A DNA stretch of 64,000 bases, from NCBI GenBank assembly GCA_015227615.1, contig JAALGZ010000028.1, forward strand, positions 62,001 through 126,000. The letters are read 5' to 3'. The number at the start of each line of letters is the position of its first letter. Within the stretch, counting starts at the first letter, position 1. Shown in pieces: positions 48,961 to 61,660 of this stretch. The position numbers were made by a program, and so were the translations under genes. The stretch comes from Labyrinthula sp. Ha. Lineage: Eukaryota; Sar; Bigyra; Labyrinthulida; Labyrinthulaceae. A model generated the notes under the pieces. It was not told the DNA's origin. It did no database searches and was given only the letters and a program-made list of their open reading frames with translations.

Positions 48961-49042
48961 TCAAGCTACCTAACTCAGAACAAACAACTCAAACTTCCTA
49001 ACTCAGCACAAACAACTCAAGCTACCCAACTCAGCACATAAC
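48961..49042. repeat. Minisatellite, 28-bp unit, three copies
   Basis: Three head-to-tail units begin at 48961, 48989 and 49017. The core CTAACTCAG followed by ACAAACAAC is shared; units 1 and 2 are 28 bases, and unit 3 is two bases shorter. Units differ from one another at two to four positions. Confidence 0.85.
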
Positions 49043-52000
49043 TTTAACATTTATATTATAAGGATTCTGAAGAACCAATTTTCCAAAATCCTCCTTATCT
49101 CCGTATTTATATCTAAAGCAATCTTGCAACATGTCCAGTGCTCATCTATTTTGACTTTATTCACCTTCGTTTCGGCTTGAACATTATCTGTATGTTAGAT
49201 AATGTAATGTTAAGTATGACTGAAAGTTATACGTTTTCCATCTGAATTCAATACACCGTATTTTTCTATAGAAATATTTCTCCAACATATTCATGGAACT
49301 GTCATCTTCATTTATTTTATCACCTACCCTCAAAAAACTTAGTTACAGTTTTATCAAGGTTATTAATCAGATCCATAAGAAAAACTTCAATAACATTTAA
49401 ATAAAGCTTCATAACACTTTAATATTCAGCTAAATGTCTGTTTTAAACTATTTCTTAACACTTTGGTATAATATAAGTTTTTTAGAATCCAAAAGCTTGT
49501 TGGTAAGGTATTTGATAGATACCCGAACATATACAATCATGCTTGGGCACCCGCTGTTCCCTCAGTTTAATATGAACTTCTGTAGTATTTAGGCTCGGTA
49601 CCCGGTCTATAGGTATGTTATTGCGAATTTCTGGCAAATGACCCTCTCTTGTCGTTATTTTCTGTTCTCGGTGGATACACAAACCCTTGTGTTTAAAAAG
49701 TAATTTCAGCAATATAAACAACGCCGTTGCCTATAAGCATCTGGGATTGGTTTTTTATTAAGTACGTGACAAAATTTTGTTTATTGTGTGTTTTTTCAAG
49801 AAAATACTTAGATCCTCTCCATTTGATTAATGATTTTTCTTACTTATTCTGTTTAGAATTCTTTTTGTAGAAATTAAGAGTCTATAGCATAAAATTTTGG
49901 TTTTCAGTGAATTAATTGTGGACTTTAGATTAAAAAATGGTAAAATAATTAAATTAATATATTTATTTCTTATGTTTCAAGAATGAAGTCTTAGATAGAA
50001 TTATGAAAAATTACTTTAACATTGGGAATAATAAAGGGTTTCACTTAGATGAACAAAAGGGTAAGGACTTGTCTGTAGCTGTTCTAATTGGTCGTTAATT
50101 AAAATAAACATAAGGAATACACCCAAGTACGTAAAAAAATTCCCTGGCTCTCAGAAAATTCATTGGGTACTTGAAAGATCTTTTTGTTTGAATATGTGAA
50201 CTGTATTATTCAAAATGCTGGAATTTGTTTTAAGTATATATGTGTGATAATCTAACTTTCGATGCCTGCAAAAGCAAATGCAAAGTGTTGCACTCTGAGA
50301 ATTAAGGTTTATCTTATTCAAACTTTGCAAGAAATTGAAATCCATACTTAATCAAAATAACATTATATAAAGGTAAACACTAGTTTTAAGTCTGTAAAAA
50401 TATCATCCTCTCTGTTGAATGTCACTATCATGGATCCTGTAGCAGCAAATCTAGTGAACTCTAGCTTCTTCGAATTCATAGTGAAAATAAGGCAAGGCAT
50501 AAAAATACACAGATAGTAAAACCAAATTTCATAAAATTCTGAGAAAATTTTACTCTCGACAAAGCTACTGAATTTTTGAAATCCTAGCGGGATGATCTGG
50601 TAGCTTCAATTTCTAGTGAGAACTCGGTACTTCTGGGGTTACCAATGGAGCAAAGAGATTCTAAATGTTCTCGCAGTTCTCAGGCAAATTCCTATAAATT
50701 TTCGCATTTTCTTAACTTTTGCCATGGTTTTTCATTTGAGTTCTAAGAAGTAAGCGATGCTTACCGGTGAGCAGAGCTGATTGCGACTATGGACACAGAT
50801 ATCTTGCTGAGGCTACCGCACAAACACACCATAATAGAGCTGTTCTTCCTTTAGAATAAGAGCTTATATGACAAATATTGAAATAAAGATCTGAACAGTT
50901 ACTTATAACAACCCTCTTTGGTATGTTAACCTAGTTTGTCCCTATTTTGATTCTTGGAGTGAAGATGAAGAGACAATTATAGAGCCTTAATCAGAAACCC
51001 TTTTGAGTTAAGTCACCTCGGCCAGTCACGGCTATGCATCATCGCTCTATTTCCAGCACAAGCTACCTGGATACTACCACAAATAGATTCCCGGAGGTTT
51101 TCACAATTTTAAGAAGAAAAGTAGCAAGAACTATAAAATAAAAAGTTATGTGTTGGACACATTTTGGTAAAACTACTATATTGACTCAAACATTCGATTA
51201 GTATGATGAAGCATTAGACCCAGAGAGCAATAATATGGAAGATCATCATAGAAACTTAATTACATGTCAATTAAATAAAATTTTGTCTACCACCTACTAA
51301 TTGTTCATGATTATACCATATATATGTCAAAAGGATTTGACAAGCCCATTGTAAGATGTGATGATATCTTAATAGAACCTATAAATTTGGTAACAAGAAG
51401 ATTAGATATCTTCATGGGTGATATATCAGTTTCATTAATAACAATATTAGCCTCTATGTCGCAGAAAAAAGCTAACCAATTCTCCGATGGTGCTCGTATT
51501 TACATCAAACACGAACTTGGCCTGCTGTTCCACTGGTGTATGTGCCAAATATAATTGAATTTGAGCACTCTGTGTTGCTACTCCGCATGCGTATGAATTA
51601 GAAAAGAATGAAACTACCTAATAATGATTGATTTGATTCCATAATGACGCCTGCAAGATCACTAAGTATATGAAGAAACAATGAACAAACTTGCAATAGT
51701 GACAACCATAGAAAATTAAGCTTAACGATTTTCTTACAGTCACAAGTTTATGCGAGATAAAGCTTTCACAAAGCTTAGGGGGCAGATATTCTACATTTTT
51801 CAATTGGTGTACGAAACTTAGAGAAGTGAAGCAAATTAGTGAATAAAAACGGCGAAAATAAAATACACCAAATTCCTAAACTGCACATATACTCAGCAAA
51901 AATACCTAAGAGTAAATTTCAGACATGAAAGTGTTAATATTATGGAAACCTGGATGATCCATAGTGTCAGCACTGAAAAGGAAATAAGGAAGAACAGAGT

Positions 52001-52555
52001 AACTAAGACAAAGCCAAACCCTTTGAATCTTGAGGGATTGATTTAGGTATTCCATATGCATTATAAGTTCAATAAAAAGTTAAAATTTACCTGAAATATG
52101 GATGCTTGAAAAATTCTTGGTTTTTGTTTATTTCCTAGACAATAGACTAGAAAACTAGCCCTGGGCATTAGGTATGGGCTATGTAATTGCAAAATGTATA
52201 CGGATTTATGGTTTGGTTTTGGACAGGATGGTGGTCTTAACCCGTCGCTCTTCATATCTAAATATTGTCTTCTCAATTGCCGATCATCTTCGACTTTGCA
52301 TTTATTTCGCTTCTGAGACAAAAATTAATAAACCTTCATTCACATTAGCTGCCCCCAGTAAACCCAGGGGATGCCTTCTCCATTTCTAAGTTTTCAGTCT
52401 AGTATTTTGAACAATATATATTTCTAAGTCAAGAGCTCTTTTCTTTATCGTGTTTATTGATCTCCAACTGTTAACTCAAATTTAACATCTATCTCACAAA
52501 TCAATGTTCGATCCATCTGTTGACATATTTCAATCCACATCATTTTCATATATAA

Positions 52556-52563
52556 CTATTAAC
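52556..52563. other. hAT target-site duplication, left
   Basis: CTATTAAC here and CTTTTAAC at 54760-54767 form an 8-base duplication with one mismatch. Eight bases is the hAT signature. Confidence 0.8.
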
Positions 52564-52577
52564 CAGTGATGCTCAAA
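52564..52577 (+). repeat. hAT left terminal inverted repeat
   Basis: CAGTGATGCTCAAA, exactly the reverse complement of 54746-54759. Confidence 0.92.
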
Positions 52578-52769
52578 TCTGGCCGCCCACTAGTATCCGA
52601 TATCCTCAGTCCGACCACCATACGTCCCCGCACGAAATTATTAGTGGCAGGTTGCGTGGAAAAATTGCTGCTAGGAGCCCACAAATTTTTCAAAAAATTT
52701 GCTCTGTGTCCAATCCGGCCATAGTAAAACCGTTAAAATAAGAGTTAAAAACCACAACTTGGGATAAAA

Positions 52770-54537
52770 ATGAGCATTGATTTGACAAAGTCTGCCACAG
52801 AAATGATCCATGGCGCCGCTTCGGGACGAGATCAGACCCTTTTTACAGTAATTAAACAGAATTTTGTCGTTGAAAAAGCCGAATTAACAAAAAAAGCGCA
52901 CGTATTCAAGCTTCCTTGCAAACATTGCCCAAAAAAAAATGACTTGGTGGAGTAAAAAAGGTTATACTGGTCTCATGGAACACCTGAAAACACACTTAGA
53001 CGAAGAAACTATTAACAATCTAAAAGAAGAACATGCAAGAAAGCGCAGAAGAAAAAGCAAAGACATTCTGGAGTTTATGAACATTGAAAAAAATGATGCT
53101 TTCAAGAAATATATCTGTAACTTTTTGCTAGAGAAGAATATGCCCTTGAGCTTGTTGAGATCCGAAGAGTTTAAGAATATAAAGAATGCGGATGACCTCG
53201 TTAGTGAGAACACGATGAGAATTTATTTGAAGCGCATGGAACACCTTTTTATAGAAAAGATCAAACAAGAAGTGGATTTAGAACTATTTTGTTTAGTCAT
53301 CGATGGTTGGGTTCACCAAGGTTACAGTTTTAATGGTGTTTATTTATGTTTCGACAAGATGAAGAAGATGACGTTTCGCCTTCTTGGAGTGCTTCCTTTA
53401 GAAAAAGAAACGCAGAAAGCAAGTGACATTGTTCCTTTCCTGAAGAATTTGATGAACAAGTTTGGTCTTGATGAATCACTGCTGGTTGCTATTGTTGCCG
53501 ACAACACAAACACGAACAAAAAAGTTTGCAGAGATCTTGGAACGCAGTTTGTGGGCTGTCTTAGCCATCGCTTGGCTCTAGGTGTTAGAGCATATATCAA
53601 ATCTCAAAGACCGTTATCCGAAACTTTAGACAAAGTGCAGTTGGTTTTTAGCAAGATCAAGAAGTCAAAGAAATTAACAGCAGCTCTTAGAAAATTTACC
53701 GATAAAGTAGTTATCCTTCCAAATGTAACACGTTGGAGTGGGAAATTTCTTATGGTGAAAAGGTACCTTGAGATTTGGATGTTCTGTGCGCAGATTAAAG
53801 ATAATGAAGTTAAAGATCTTATTCTGGGATAGCGTGATACAAGAGTTCTGGAAAAACATGTCGACTTTCTTGCTACCTGCGACCGCTACACAGTTGCTCT
53901 TCAAACTTCAAAGTTTAACCTTGCAGATGGGAAGAAAGTTGTTGCAAATCTCTTAGGAGATGTCAATAATAATGATTCGTTGTTGAAGTATTTAGAAGAT
54001 GATGCAGATATTTTTTCTGAGTTTAGTGCTTTTGAAACCGGAGTGTTTAAAGTTTATTGGGAGGAAGAAGATAAGCTTGATACAGGAGAAACAACAGCTT
54101 TGACCAGATTAGTAGAAGATCCTTCTGAAGAAGAAGAGAAGACCCCACCTGGTAATTCTGTGGCTGCAGAGCTCGCTTCTCAGAAAAGAAAAAGCAAAAA
54201 GAAGAGTCCATTCGCAGATGTGAGCTTCATTCCGGTGATTTCGTGCAGTGTAGAAAGATTGTTTAGCAAATGCAAGCTGATTTTTAGTGACAAGAGGAAT
54301 AGGATGATGCCTGCAACTTTAAACAGACTTGCATTTTTGAAGACGAATAAAGATGAGTTGATGGATCAAGACATTTATGTTGCTATGAAAAAGAAATTTC
54401 CAGGTTTCGATGAGAAGGAAGAAGGAGAGATGGAGGAACAGATGAAAGAAGAGAATGAAGAAGAAGAAAGAGAAGAATTGACACTTGAGGAAATTCGTTT
54501 CTGTGACAAGGAGGTGCATAGCGATGACGAAGCTTAA
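52770..54537 (+). pseudogene. hAT transposase with BED zinc finger, two lesions
   Basis: The reading begins at ATG 52770. A one-base length change in the nine-A run at 52931-52939 shifts it into the frame that continues to TAA 54535-54537; a TAG at 53830-53832 interrupts it once. BED finger: CKHC, then TWWSKKGYTGLMEHLKTH. Catalytic core: first Asp in VIDGW (about 53.30 kb), second in VADNTN (about 53.50 kb), followed by the GCLSHRLALGV block of hAT enzymes. C-terminal dimerisation region: VISCSVERLFSKCKL, whose Glu is the likely third catalytic residue, then a very acidic tail. The family cuts and pastes DNA through hairpin intermediates. The A-run shift could be a sequencing error; if so, only one stop remains. 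Confidence 0.88.
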
Positions 54538-54745
54538 GCTTTAAGGGTTACGAATAAGTTTTATCTTTTCTTCATATAAATATATATAAAAAAGCAGCGA
54601 TATTTCGGAAAATTATGTTTGCGAGCGGTCGCGGGGACGCCGCAAATTTCCACCCCCCTCGCGTCCCCATCATTTTTTTCTTATCGTTAAGCGTCCACAC
54701 CGATTTCCACGGAAATAGTGGACCCGTAAAAATCCACCAAAAATT

Positions 54746-54759
54746 TTTGAGCATCACTG
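54746..54759 (-). repeat. hAT right terminal inverted repeat
   Basis: TTTGAGCATCACTG, the perfect complement of the left end. Confidence 0.92.
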
Positions 54760-54767
54760 CTTTTAAC
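54760..54767. other. hAT target-site duplication, right
   Basis: CTTTTAAC, seven of eight bases equal to the left copy at 52556-52563. Confidence 0.8.
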
Positions 54768-55823
54768 ACAGGTTCAGATTTAATAGGTTCTTCTATATCA
54801 AAAACTCATCTTTTGGTGCATTAAATTTCCTGCTGTTATTACCTGAATACCACATCCAACAGTGAAGATGTACCTTTTATTAAGCTTTCCTCTTCTGGGA
54901 CAGAAACCCTTTTCATGCATATCATATCGACTGCTTTGCAGCTTCAATATCTTCTTCTGTTTCCATAGGTCTTCTTATAACATTATTATGGCCTGCTGTC
55001 TGACCCATCTATGCCATAAATATCTTATAGTACCGGTTGAGTCATCTATTGATTTCTTTTGTGATAAAGAGAGTTTAAATTTACAATTTAATTTCTCTTC
55101 ATGCTATAATAACATCTTTTATTCATCAACTTTCTCTTGATCTTTTCTTTCATCAGGTTATGACTTCGTTTCAAAATTTCTGGGTCAACCCGTTCTTGCA
55201 TTTAGGAATATTGATTCGATTAATCAGGAAAAGTGACCTCAAACAGATAAACTTGTTGTAACTAATCTGATTAGTTAGGGTTAACCAAAAAGGGCATTTT
55301 TACACAAATGTTACTTCTATTATTTGTACGAAAGCGATTTTTATGTCCATTCTTGTTTTTATCTCAATATGGGGTATGATAACAGATGTCTATTAATATT
55401 TTATGTCAGAACACTTTCATTTTCTTATTAGTTTGTTAGATAATATGATATATTCAGACTGTTCTATATGATATTGGGACACTTGATATTTCGTTAGTAT
55501 CGTGCCAGAAAAAAAAAAGATATATTATCGATACTTTTTGATATCTTTGTCTGATTTAAATAATTTATATTTTATTGGTATTCCTGTAGGTATATAAGCT
55601 GAAAATCGATGCATGAATTATTTTTAAGGTTAATAAACATACATAATACCAAGAACAAGAATCTGAAAACAAAAAAATGGCCACTAAAAGTGAGGAGAAA
55701 ACTATTATTTACGCAATTTTGTCACTCTATGTTCTTTTCAGGAACTGCTCTGGACACGAAACTTAGTAAAATAGTAAGAGCAAATAGAATCTCTTCTTTG
55801 GCGACAGAAAAGCTAAAACTAAA
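54768..55823. other. Intergenic region between hAT and 7TM paralogue 3
   Basis: About 1.1 kb of AT-rich DNA. A minus-strand 28-codon stretch at 54922-55008 looks codon-like (METEEDIEAAKQ) but is too short to call. It presumably includes the promoter of paralogue 3. Confidence 0.45.
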
Positions 55824-56909
55824 ATGAATGCTTCAAGTGAATGTGAAACACCTTTTCTCTTAGATAAAGAAAATTTATGCAACTTAACTGTGTATGAGTT
55901 CTATGAACCCTTTACAACTTACTTATGGAGAGTAAGTATTGCTCTTGATATGCTAATGTTCTTCAGTCTTCTTGTAATCTTAGTATCTTTTCTAAAAGCT
56001 AATAAAAATAAATGGTATAAAAACCGAAGATACTCAATTACACCAGATGAAGGGAAGAAGAAGTTGTTCTTCAAGTATAACTTGTTGACAATTCTGTTTT
56101 TATTGATTGGAGCGATTTTTCATTTGCATTTAACTTACAATAACTTCTTGTATGATCTGGATTTTAGAAGCAATCTTGGAAAAAAGAACTCCATTTGTAT
56201 TGTTTACCTTTCAATCTTTTTGTATGCTGGAAATTTTACATTTCTTCCAATCTTAAAGGAACTTTTGGGTTTAACTAAACTATCTTCACGATACGAAAGT
56301 ATTCAATCTGTCTCTATATTTCTTTCTTTTTCGATAACAGTTCCTTTCTTTTTCTTTATGCCATATTTGATTTACTTTGAAGAACTTGAATTTGCAACTT
56401 TTAAAATTATATGTTATTCTCATGGAATAATTAGCGCCATTTTATTAATTATAGTGCTTTATTTTACTGTAACTATTGTTCTACAAAGATTTCAGGACTT
56501 AACTCAACACTACATAGATAATAATAAAAAAAGGGAAGAAATAAATAAACTTTATACCTTCAAAGTGAAATTAAACGCTTTAAAGTTGTCAATTACTTTT
56601 CATACTACTCTTCTTACAATAATAAGCATTCCTAACTTCATTCCAGCCTTGATTGCAAATAAAGTCATATTATTGCTAGATTCTGTATATCTAACTATCA
56701 TTCCACTGGAATTATTACCTTCTGTCTGTTTATATAGTAAATTTATACTTCCAGGCTCAGAGAAATGTTTTTCTCTTGATTTAGAAAAGAATAGATCTCC
56801 TCTAAGAAGCAGAAGAACTCAATATAACCAAGAAAACATTAGAGATGTAGATAGAACATCTCAAGTTCCTATAGAGGAAGAAAAAAACAGAATGGTTTTG
56901 GATATTTAG
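55824..56909 (+). CDS. Seven-transmembrane receptor-like protein, paralogue 3
   Basis: A single-exon frame of 361 codons from ATG to TAG. N-terminus: MNASSECETPF with an NAS glycosylation site, Cys at 7 and 19, and NLT at 20-22. Hydrophobic segments lie at about 35-57, 82-104, 122-146, 162-184, 191-218, 253-275 and 281-306. The C-terminal tail is charged and contains RSRRTQYN, echoing SSRRTQNK in paralogue 1. It is closest to paralogue 2 in the N-terminal half. A lysine-rich loop between TM5 and TM6 (NNKKREEINK) supports a cytoplasmic position. Its function is unknown beyond the receptor-like architecture. Same strand as its two relatives, about 8.4 kb from the end of paralogue 2, of which 2.2 kb is the hAT insertion. 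Confidence 0.85.
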   Translation: MNASSECETPFLLDKENLCNLTVYEFYEPFTTYLWRVSIALDMLMFFSLLVILVSFLKANKNKWYKNRRYSITPDEGKKKLFFKYNLLTILFLLIGAIFHLHLTYNNFLYDLDFRSNLGKKNSICIVYLSIFLYAGNFTFLPILKELLGLTKLSSRYESIQSVSIFLSFSITVPFFFFMPYLIYFEELEFATFKIICYSHGIISAILLIIVLYFTVTIVLQRFQDLTQHYIDNNKKREEINKLYTFKVKLNALKLSITFHTTLLTIISIPNFIPALIANKVILLLDSVYLTIIPLELLPSVCLYSKFILPGSEKCFSLDLEKNRSPLRSRRTQYNQENIRDVDRTSQVPIEEEKNRMVLDI

Positions 56910-59900
56910 TCCAAGAACTATCGATACATTTTGAGCTTTTAATTTGAAGAAAAGATTTTGTATAAATAGCATAATATTCTTGTGAAGTTTTGAACTATTG
57001 GGAAGAAATTTGCAGTGATAACAACTTATTCGCATAGGTTAGAATTTTCAAATGAAATATGCTAATTGTCAATAATGCTCTTTACTTTGTAGAAGTAGAA
57101 CGATGTATAAATAATTTTAGTGCCACATATACTTTCTTGAAATCTTCGTTAGCCATCGCAATGAAAAATTGGTTTGTTTTTAATCCAGTGCAGGAAGTTT
57201 AGACTTTTATTTAATGAAAAAGCGTAATATAATGACCTTTTTCGGAGCATTTTTACCTGATTCCGACTTTTTTTACTGTCTGTACACTGAAAAACAACCT
57301 AATTCTTAATTAAATATTTTTTTTTCTAAATTTCTGCTCAAAACATAACGCTGCCAAACAATTCAAGAAATCTAGCCACTAAATATTAATTCAAAAAGAG
57401 CGTAGAATAAATAACTAATACCATTCTAGTTTCTTAGGATATGAAGATACAAAAGTACAAAGAAAAGAAGTCTTGAACTAGTCTAAAGATTTGACTTACT
57501 ATGAAAATAGTTTTTCTTTAATATCTCTAATTGCAGCGGCCTTTTCAATTCTATCGGATTCCATATTTTTTTTCGTAAGAACAGTTTTGAAAATTATAGA
57601 AGAAGTTCTAGTTCAAGAAGACTGCATTTAATACAGCAGGAAGAAAATATATTTACTTAGCATTAATAATATTCCAAACCTCAAGGTAGAAACTTCGTTA
57701 GCTCCTATCAATATGATTTTTGAGCAAACATCTGTAGAAAAAAAAGAATAAATGAAATAAGAAGCTGAAGCGAAATCTTCAAAATAAAAAATTTAAAGCA
57801 TTTAATTAAAAAAAAGGGGCGTCTCAATAAAAAACGCAGATGTAAACCATATATATTGAAGTAGAAATATAACAGGTACATCTTCCTAAGACTAAAGTCC
57901 TGTTATATCTATATTTTATCAACATTGAATTACTGAAGCAGCTCAAAGGATACTTAATTCAAATCATAAGTTTGTCATTGACAATATTCTATCAAAATTT
58001 CTTCATTACCTTGTTTTATTCTTTGTCAACTCTTAGCTTTAGGACACGTCTAGTTGAATAATGTTAGTATATATGCTACCTCTGCACAGCGTATATTCAT
58101 ACTGTTTTTTTGGTGTCTACTAAATGAGTGAATATTCACAATAGATGAACATATTATATTTAATAAGAGTTTCTTCCAAGTATTAAGATAAATTTGTGGA
58201 GTGTGGAAAGTGAAGAGAGATATCTTTCTTGGTTCAGCTGTATTGACAAATATATCAGGGACTCACTGAATCTGATTGGTTGAGTGAAATGGCTATATTG
58301 ACCAATAAAAATTCTTGGACTAGATTTAGAGGTAGCGCAACATAAAGTTGAACCACATGGCAAAATTCTGAGATTTTCTACTTGGAGAAATATAGAATGG
58401 TTGCGAACAAAATGAATTGCGATAAAAGGTACGAAGCATACAGTAAAAGTTAAAAACTTAATGTTAAAGTGTCTTCTTTTCTTTCTTCTATGAAATTTCA
58501 TCAACTTCTGTAATTAATTAAAGCTAATACTTGAAGTTTCGGTTGGCGTAGGAATACAAAATGACACTACCCACTCGGGCCTCGATTAAAATGATCATGG
58601 ATTAGAACTCTTTCCATATCTTAAATAAGGATACGTTCAAATAGGTGTGGAATTTAATAACCATAGGTTTAATATAAGGCATTGACAGTGTTAACAACCT
58701 TAATTTTTAAATAAGGAGAGAGAGAAGACGTTTATTTTTATTGAAATAGCGCGTGATTGTTAAGCTGAAGTTGTTCTTATGTAACTTAAAACTTTTCGGT
58801 GTGATGTGAGAAACTGTACCTTGATCCCTATCTTTTTTTGGAAAATTTTGTTTTCATTGCTTTATTCTCTTATTGAAAAAGTGTATGTTCATCACTTTCT
58901 TTTTTTCTGAAAAATGAGCTTTTCTCAGAAGAAGATATTTCTAGATATGTCAAAGTAAGTTTTCAAAACTTTTTTTTGTTTTTGAATAGGCCCAAATCTC
59001 CAAACACCTATTTCAAACTTTACTCATATTTCTTCTAAACAAATCCAACTTCTTTTTGCAAATCCTTTTTCTTTTTTTGGAAATAAATCCAAACATCTCC
59101 TACAAAAATTTTGTTGTAATTTTTTCACTAATTTGAAATCCCAAACCTGTTTTGAAACTCTATATCATGATCCCTTTCTTCTTCAAATGAAAATAAGCTT
59201 CCAACATGTGAACCCGATTTGAGGATCTATTTTCTTGTTTTGTTATAATTACATCTGAAGAAATTAAACCGAACCCCATAACCTGTTCGCATTAGCTAAT
59301 CCAGATAACTTTTATTTTTTTCTGAATAACTTTGACTTGATCCATTTCCTCTTTTCTTAAATAAGTGTGTATGAACATATGCTTCTTCATCTCGGAAAAG
59401 GCTTCATCACTGTATTTTTCTTTATATGACGTACCTTTTTTTATTTATTAATTTTAAATTTATGCATTTCATTTTGGCCAAATGCATTGGCAAATCATGA
59501 GCGTGGAATACTTGAATTAAGAGTAAAAAACATATTCCAGATTAAAACGCATGTTTTTGTTTCTTCTATTACTATCAGTTACATTGTCTTATTGAGAAAA
59601 GGAGAAAGGTTTTATGAAAGGCTAAAAGAAAAGAGGAACGATGCAGATATGTGAAGCGATGTATGTACAGCATCATGGCCTCTCATGTAGCCATATGACG
59701 AAATTATGTATCGGATGCAAAACAGTTTATTCCAACTGTGTGGTTAGCTTAGGATATTGCCATATGGATCCGAATGCAAGGTATCTCCAGAAAAAGTTTG
59801 GAAATATAGAAAAATAAAACAATTTTATCTAGCGGCCACAATTTTGCATATAATAGTGGTTTACCAAGGTAGGGGTTATAGGAAAAATAAGTTGAAATTA

Positions 59901-61635
59901 CTAAGAGCTTTAAGAGGGAGGAGATATCCGAATCACCAGCTCCTTGCTTTGTACTCAGAATTAGTTGCAAAAAGCCAAAAACACTCGAAAAAATTGATAT
60001 ACTGATGGGTGAGTATTATTCTTGAAGTATCAATGCCACATAGTCCAGAAGCAAAGAAATTCCACGAGTTTAGGAATAAATGCATGAAGCAGTGTTTTTA
60101 TGCTCGCTGATTCTGAAGCCAGAAGTTAAAATAATAATTTATCTAGGGTTAATTTCTTTAGTTCGCGAAGCACTATAAAGTAAAAACTTAAGAATTTTTT
60201 AGAATTGGGACATTCTTTGAGAGATACCACAGTCACAAGAGATGTGCAGAAAGTCTCGAACAAAACTAAAATATATCGTACCTCAAAAAAGCCATAAAAC
60301 CTGCCCCCCCCACTTTTTTTAGAGACTTTTATCCAGATTCTCTTTAAGTATGATCATTTGAAAATGAAAATTCAATCCAAACCTTGTATCAATTAAACAT
60401 GTAAAGATAAACGTGTGAAAAACTATTTTCTAAGATACTTAAAATCCGTTAAGCAAGTAGAATTCTCGCTTTGGTTAAAATCAAACTGTTTTGTTTAAAA
60501 TTTAAACTTATTTATATCGATACTGCCGAATAAGTGAAGAGTTGGATTTGGCTCAGCACTTAAGTACTAAATTCGTTTGTGTAGAGTACCTTGTATGTAA
60601 GAATTAAAAAAATAGAAAATTGAGTGATAGCAAATGAAAGAAGTATTTGGTAGGATTGAAATGACAATAACAGAGTAAGTTTCAATTAATTCAACAACCC
60701 TGGTATTCGTTTGATATATTGGAAAGGGTCTCAACAATGGCATCCCTAAAGCACCTAAAAAGAAAAACAACACTAAGCAACCATAACTATGCATAAATTA
60801 TAGAATTCCTACGAGAGAAACTCTAATAGCCAAAAACGGCTTAACCATTGAATATCACTGCAAATATAAAACAAAGATACAAATATTGTTGTACCAGAAA
60901 AAGATCTGTTTGATGAAAGCAAAAAAAAAACAGATATTTTATTTCTTTGCATGAAAAATTTTTTAGATATTATCTAACTTTTCAAGATCCTCATAAAAGA
61001 AGTCTAGATAGAGACTATACTAAGATGTACAAGTAGCTCACTGATATATATATATGTAGTGGTGGGAAGGCTAATTGAATAAAACAAAGCCATATAAAAT
61101 CTAGGAAAATAGTGCATTGAAACCAAGTACTCTGTCAGAGGCCACAATACATATAGATTTTGTACCAAAAAAAGGTATTTAAGAGTAAACAGTGCCTAGG
61201 ATACAAATAACATCAAAACTTAATGCAAAAATATTCATTGATAAGCGTGACAACTCTCAAAAAACGTATATTGGAAAGCTTTCATACGTTAAAATTATAT
61301 ATTGGCTACCACTACAGGTATATTATATGCTTCATCTCGCGACAAGAAGTCAAGCATAGATTGAAGAAAATATGGGCATATAAACAGCCAGCGAATGTAT
61401 GAAAAAAAAGAATATACAAAATGCAAAAGAAAAACATAGAGAAGAAAACCGCGCAAAAAGTTAACCTATTGAAAAGTTCACTAGAAGAAATAAGGAGGAC
61501 GAAGCTATTTAATGGGGAGGTAGCAAAAATATTTGTCACAGTTATAAGTGTAGGAATATTGCCGTATATAAGCCATTGGAGAAGTTAGTTGGCATGTAGC
61601 AAATATCCTATGCCGTGATTCAACTATCTTGGCGG

Positions 61636-61660
61636 GTATATATACATATATATACATAAT
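61636..61660. repeat. AT-rich microsatellite
   Basis: Short imperfect run of TA/CA dinucleotides (TATATATACATATATATACA). Confidence 0.7.

Larger units (their letters stand above)
47426..52563. other. Gene desert between paralogue 2 and the hAT transposon
   Basis: About 5.1 kb. It contains a small minisatellite at 48961-49042. A patch at 49482-49721 is somewhat richer in G+C and has a 79-codon minus frame, and 52061-52321 holds an 86-codon minus frame of charged composition; neither is long enough to rule out chance. Nothing else seen. Confidence 0.5.
52564..54759 (+). mobile_element. hAT-superfamily DNA transposon, nearly complete
   Basis: A 2196-base element bounded by perfect 14-base inverted repeats CAGTGATGCTCAAA and flanked by an 8-base duplication with one mismatch. 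CAG at the tip and an internal CTCAA are typical of hAT ends. The subterminal motif CGTCCCCGC occurs near the left end (52623-52631) and inverted near the right end (54631-54639), with a partial copy at 54662-54668; such motifs often serve as transposase binding sites. One transposase gene fills most of the interior. Two coding lesions and one duplication mismatch suggest a fairly young copy. Confidence 0.93.

Noticed and set aside
49482-49721. 79-codon minus frame in a patch richer in G+C, with a GIYQIP string faintly like a GIY-YIG start
   Set aside because: The rest of the domain is missing and the frame ends eight residues later, so the likeness is too weak.
52061-52321. 86-codon minus frame of charged composition next to the hAT element
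   Set aside because: No ATG at the start of the frame, a stop just upstream, no motif, and length within chance range.
58160-58501. 113-codon minus-strand frame with a basic N-terminus and one hydrophobic stretch, like a small secreted protein
   Set aside because: At this base composition about one frame of this length is expected by chance in the window, and no motif supports it.
59749-60005. Overlapping frames on both strands of 73-82 codons
   Set aside because: The plus frame has no ATG at its start, no motif is seen, and the lengths fit chance.
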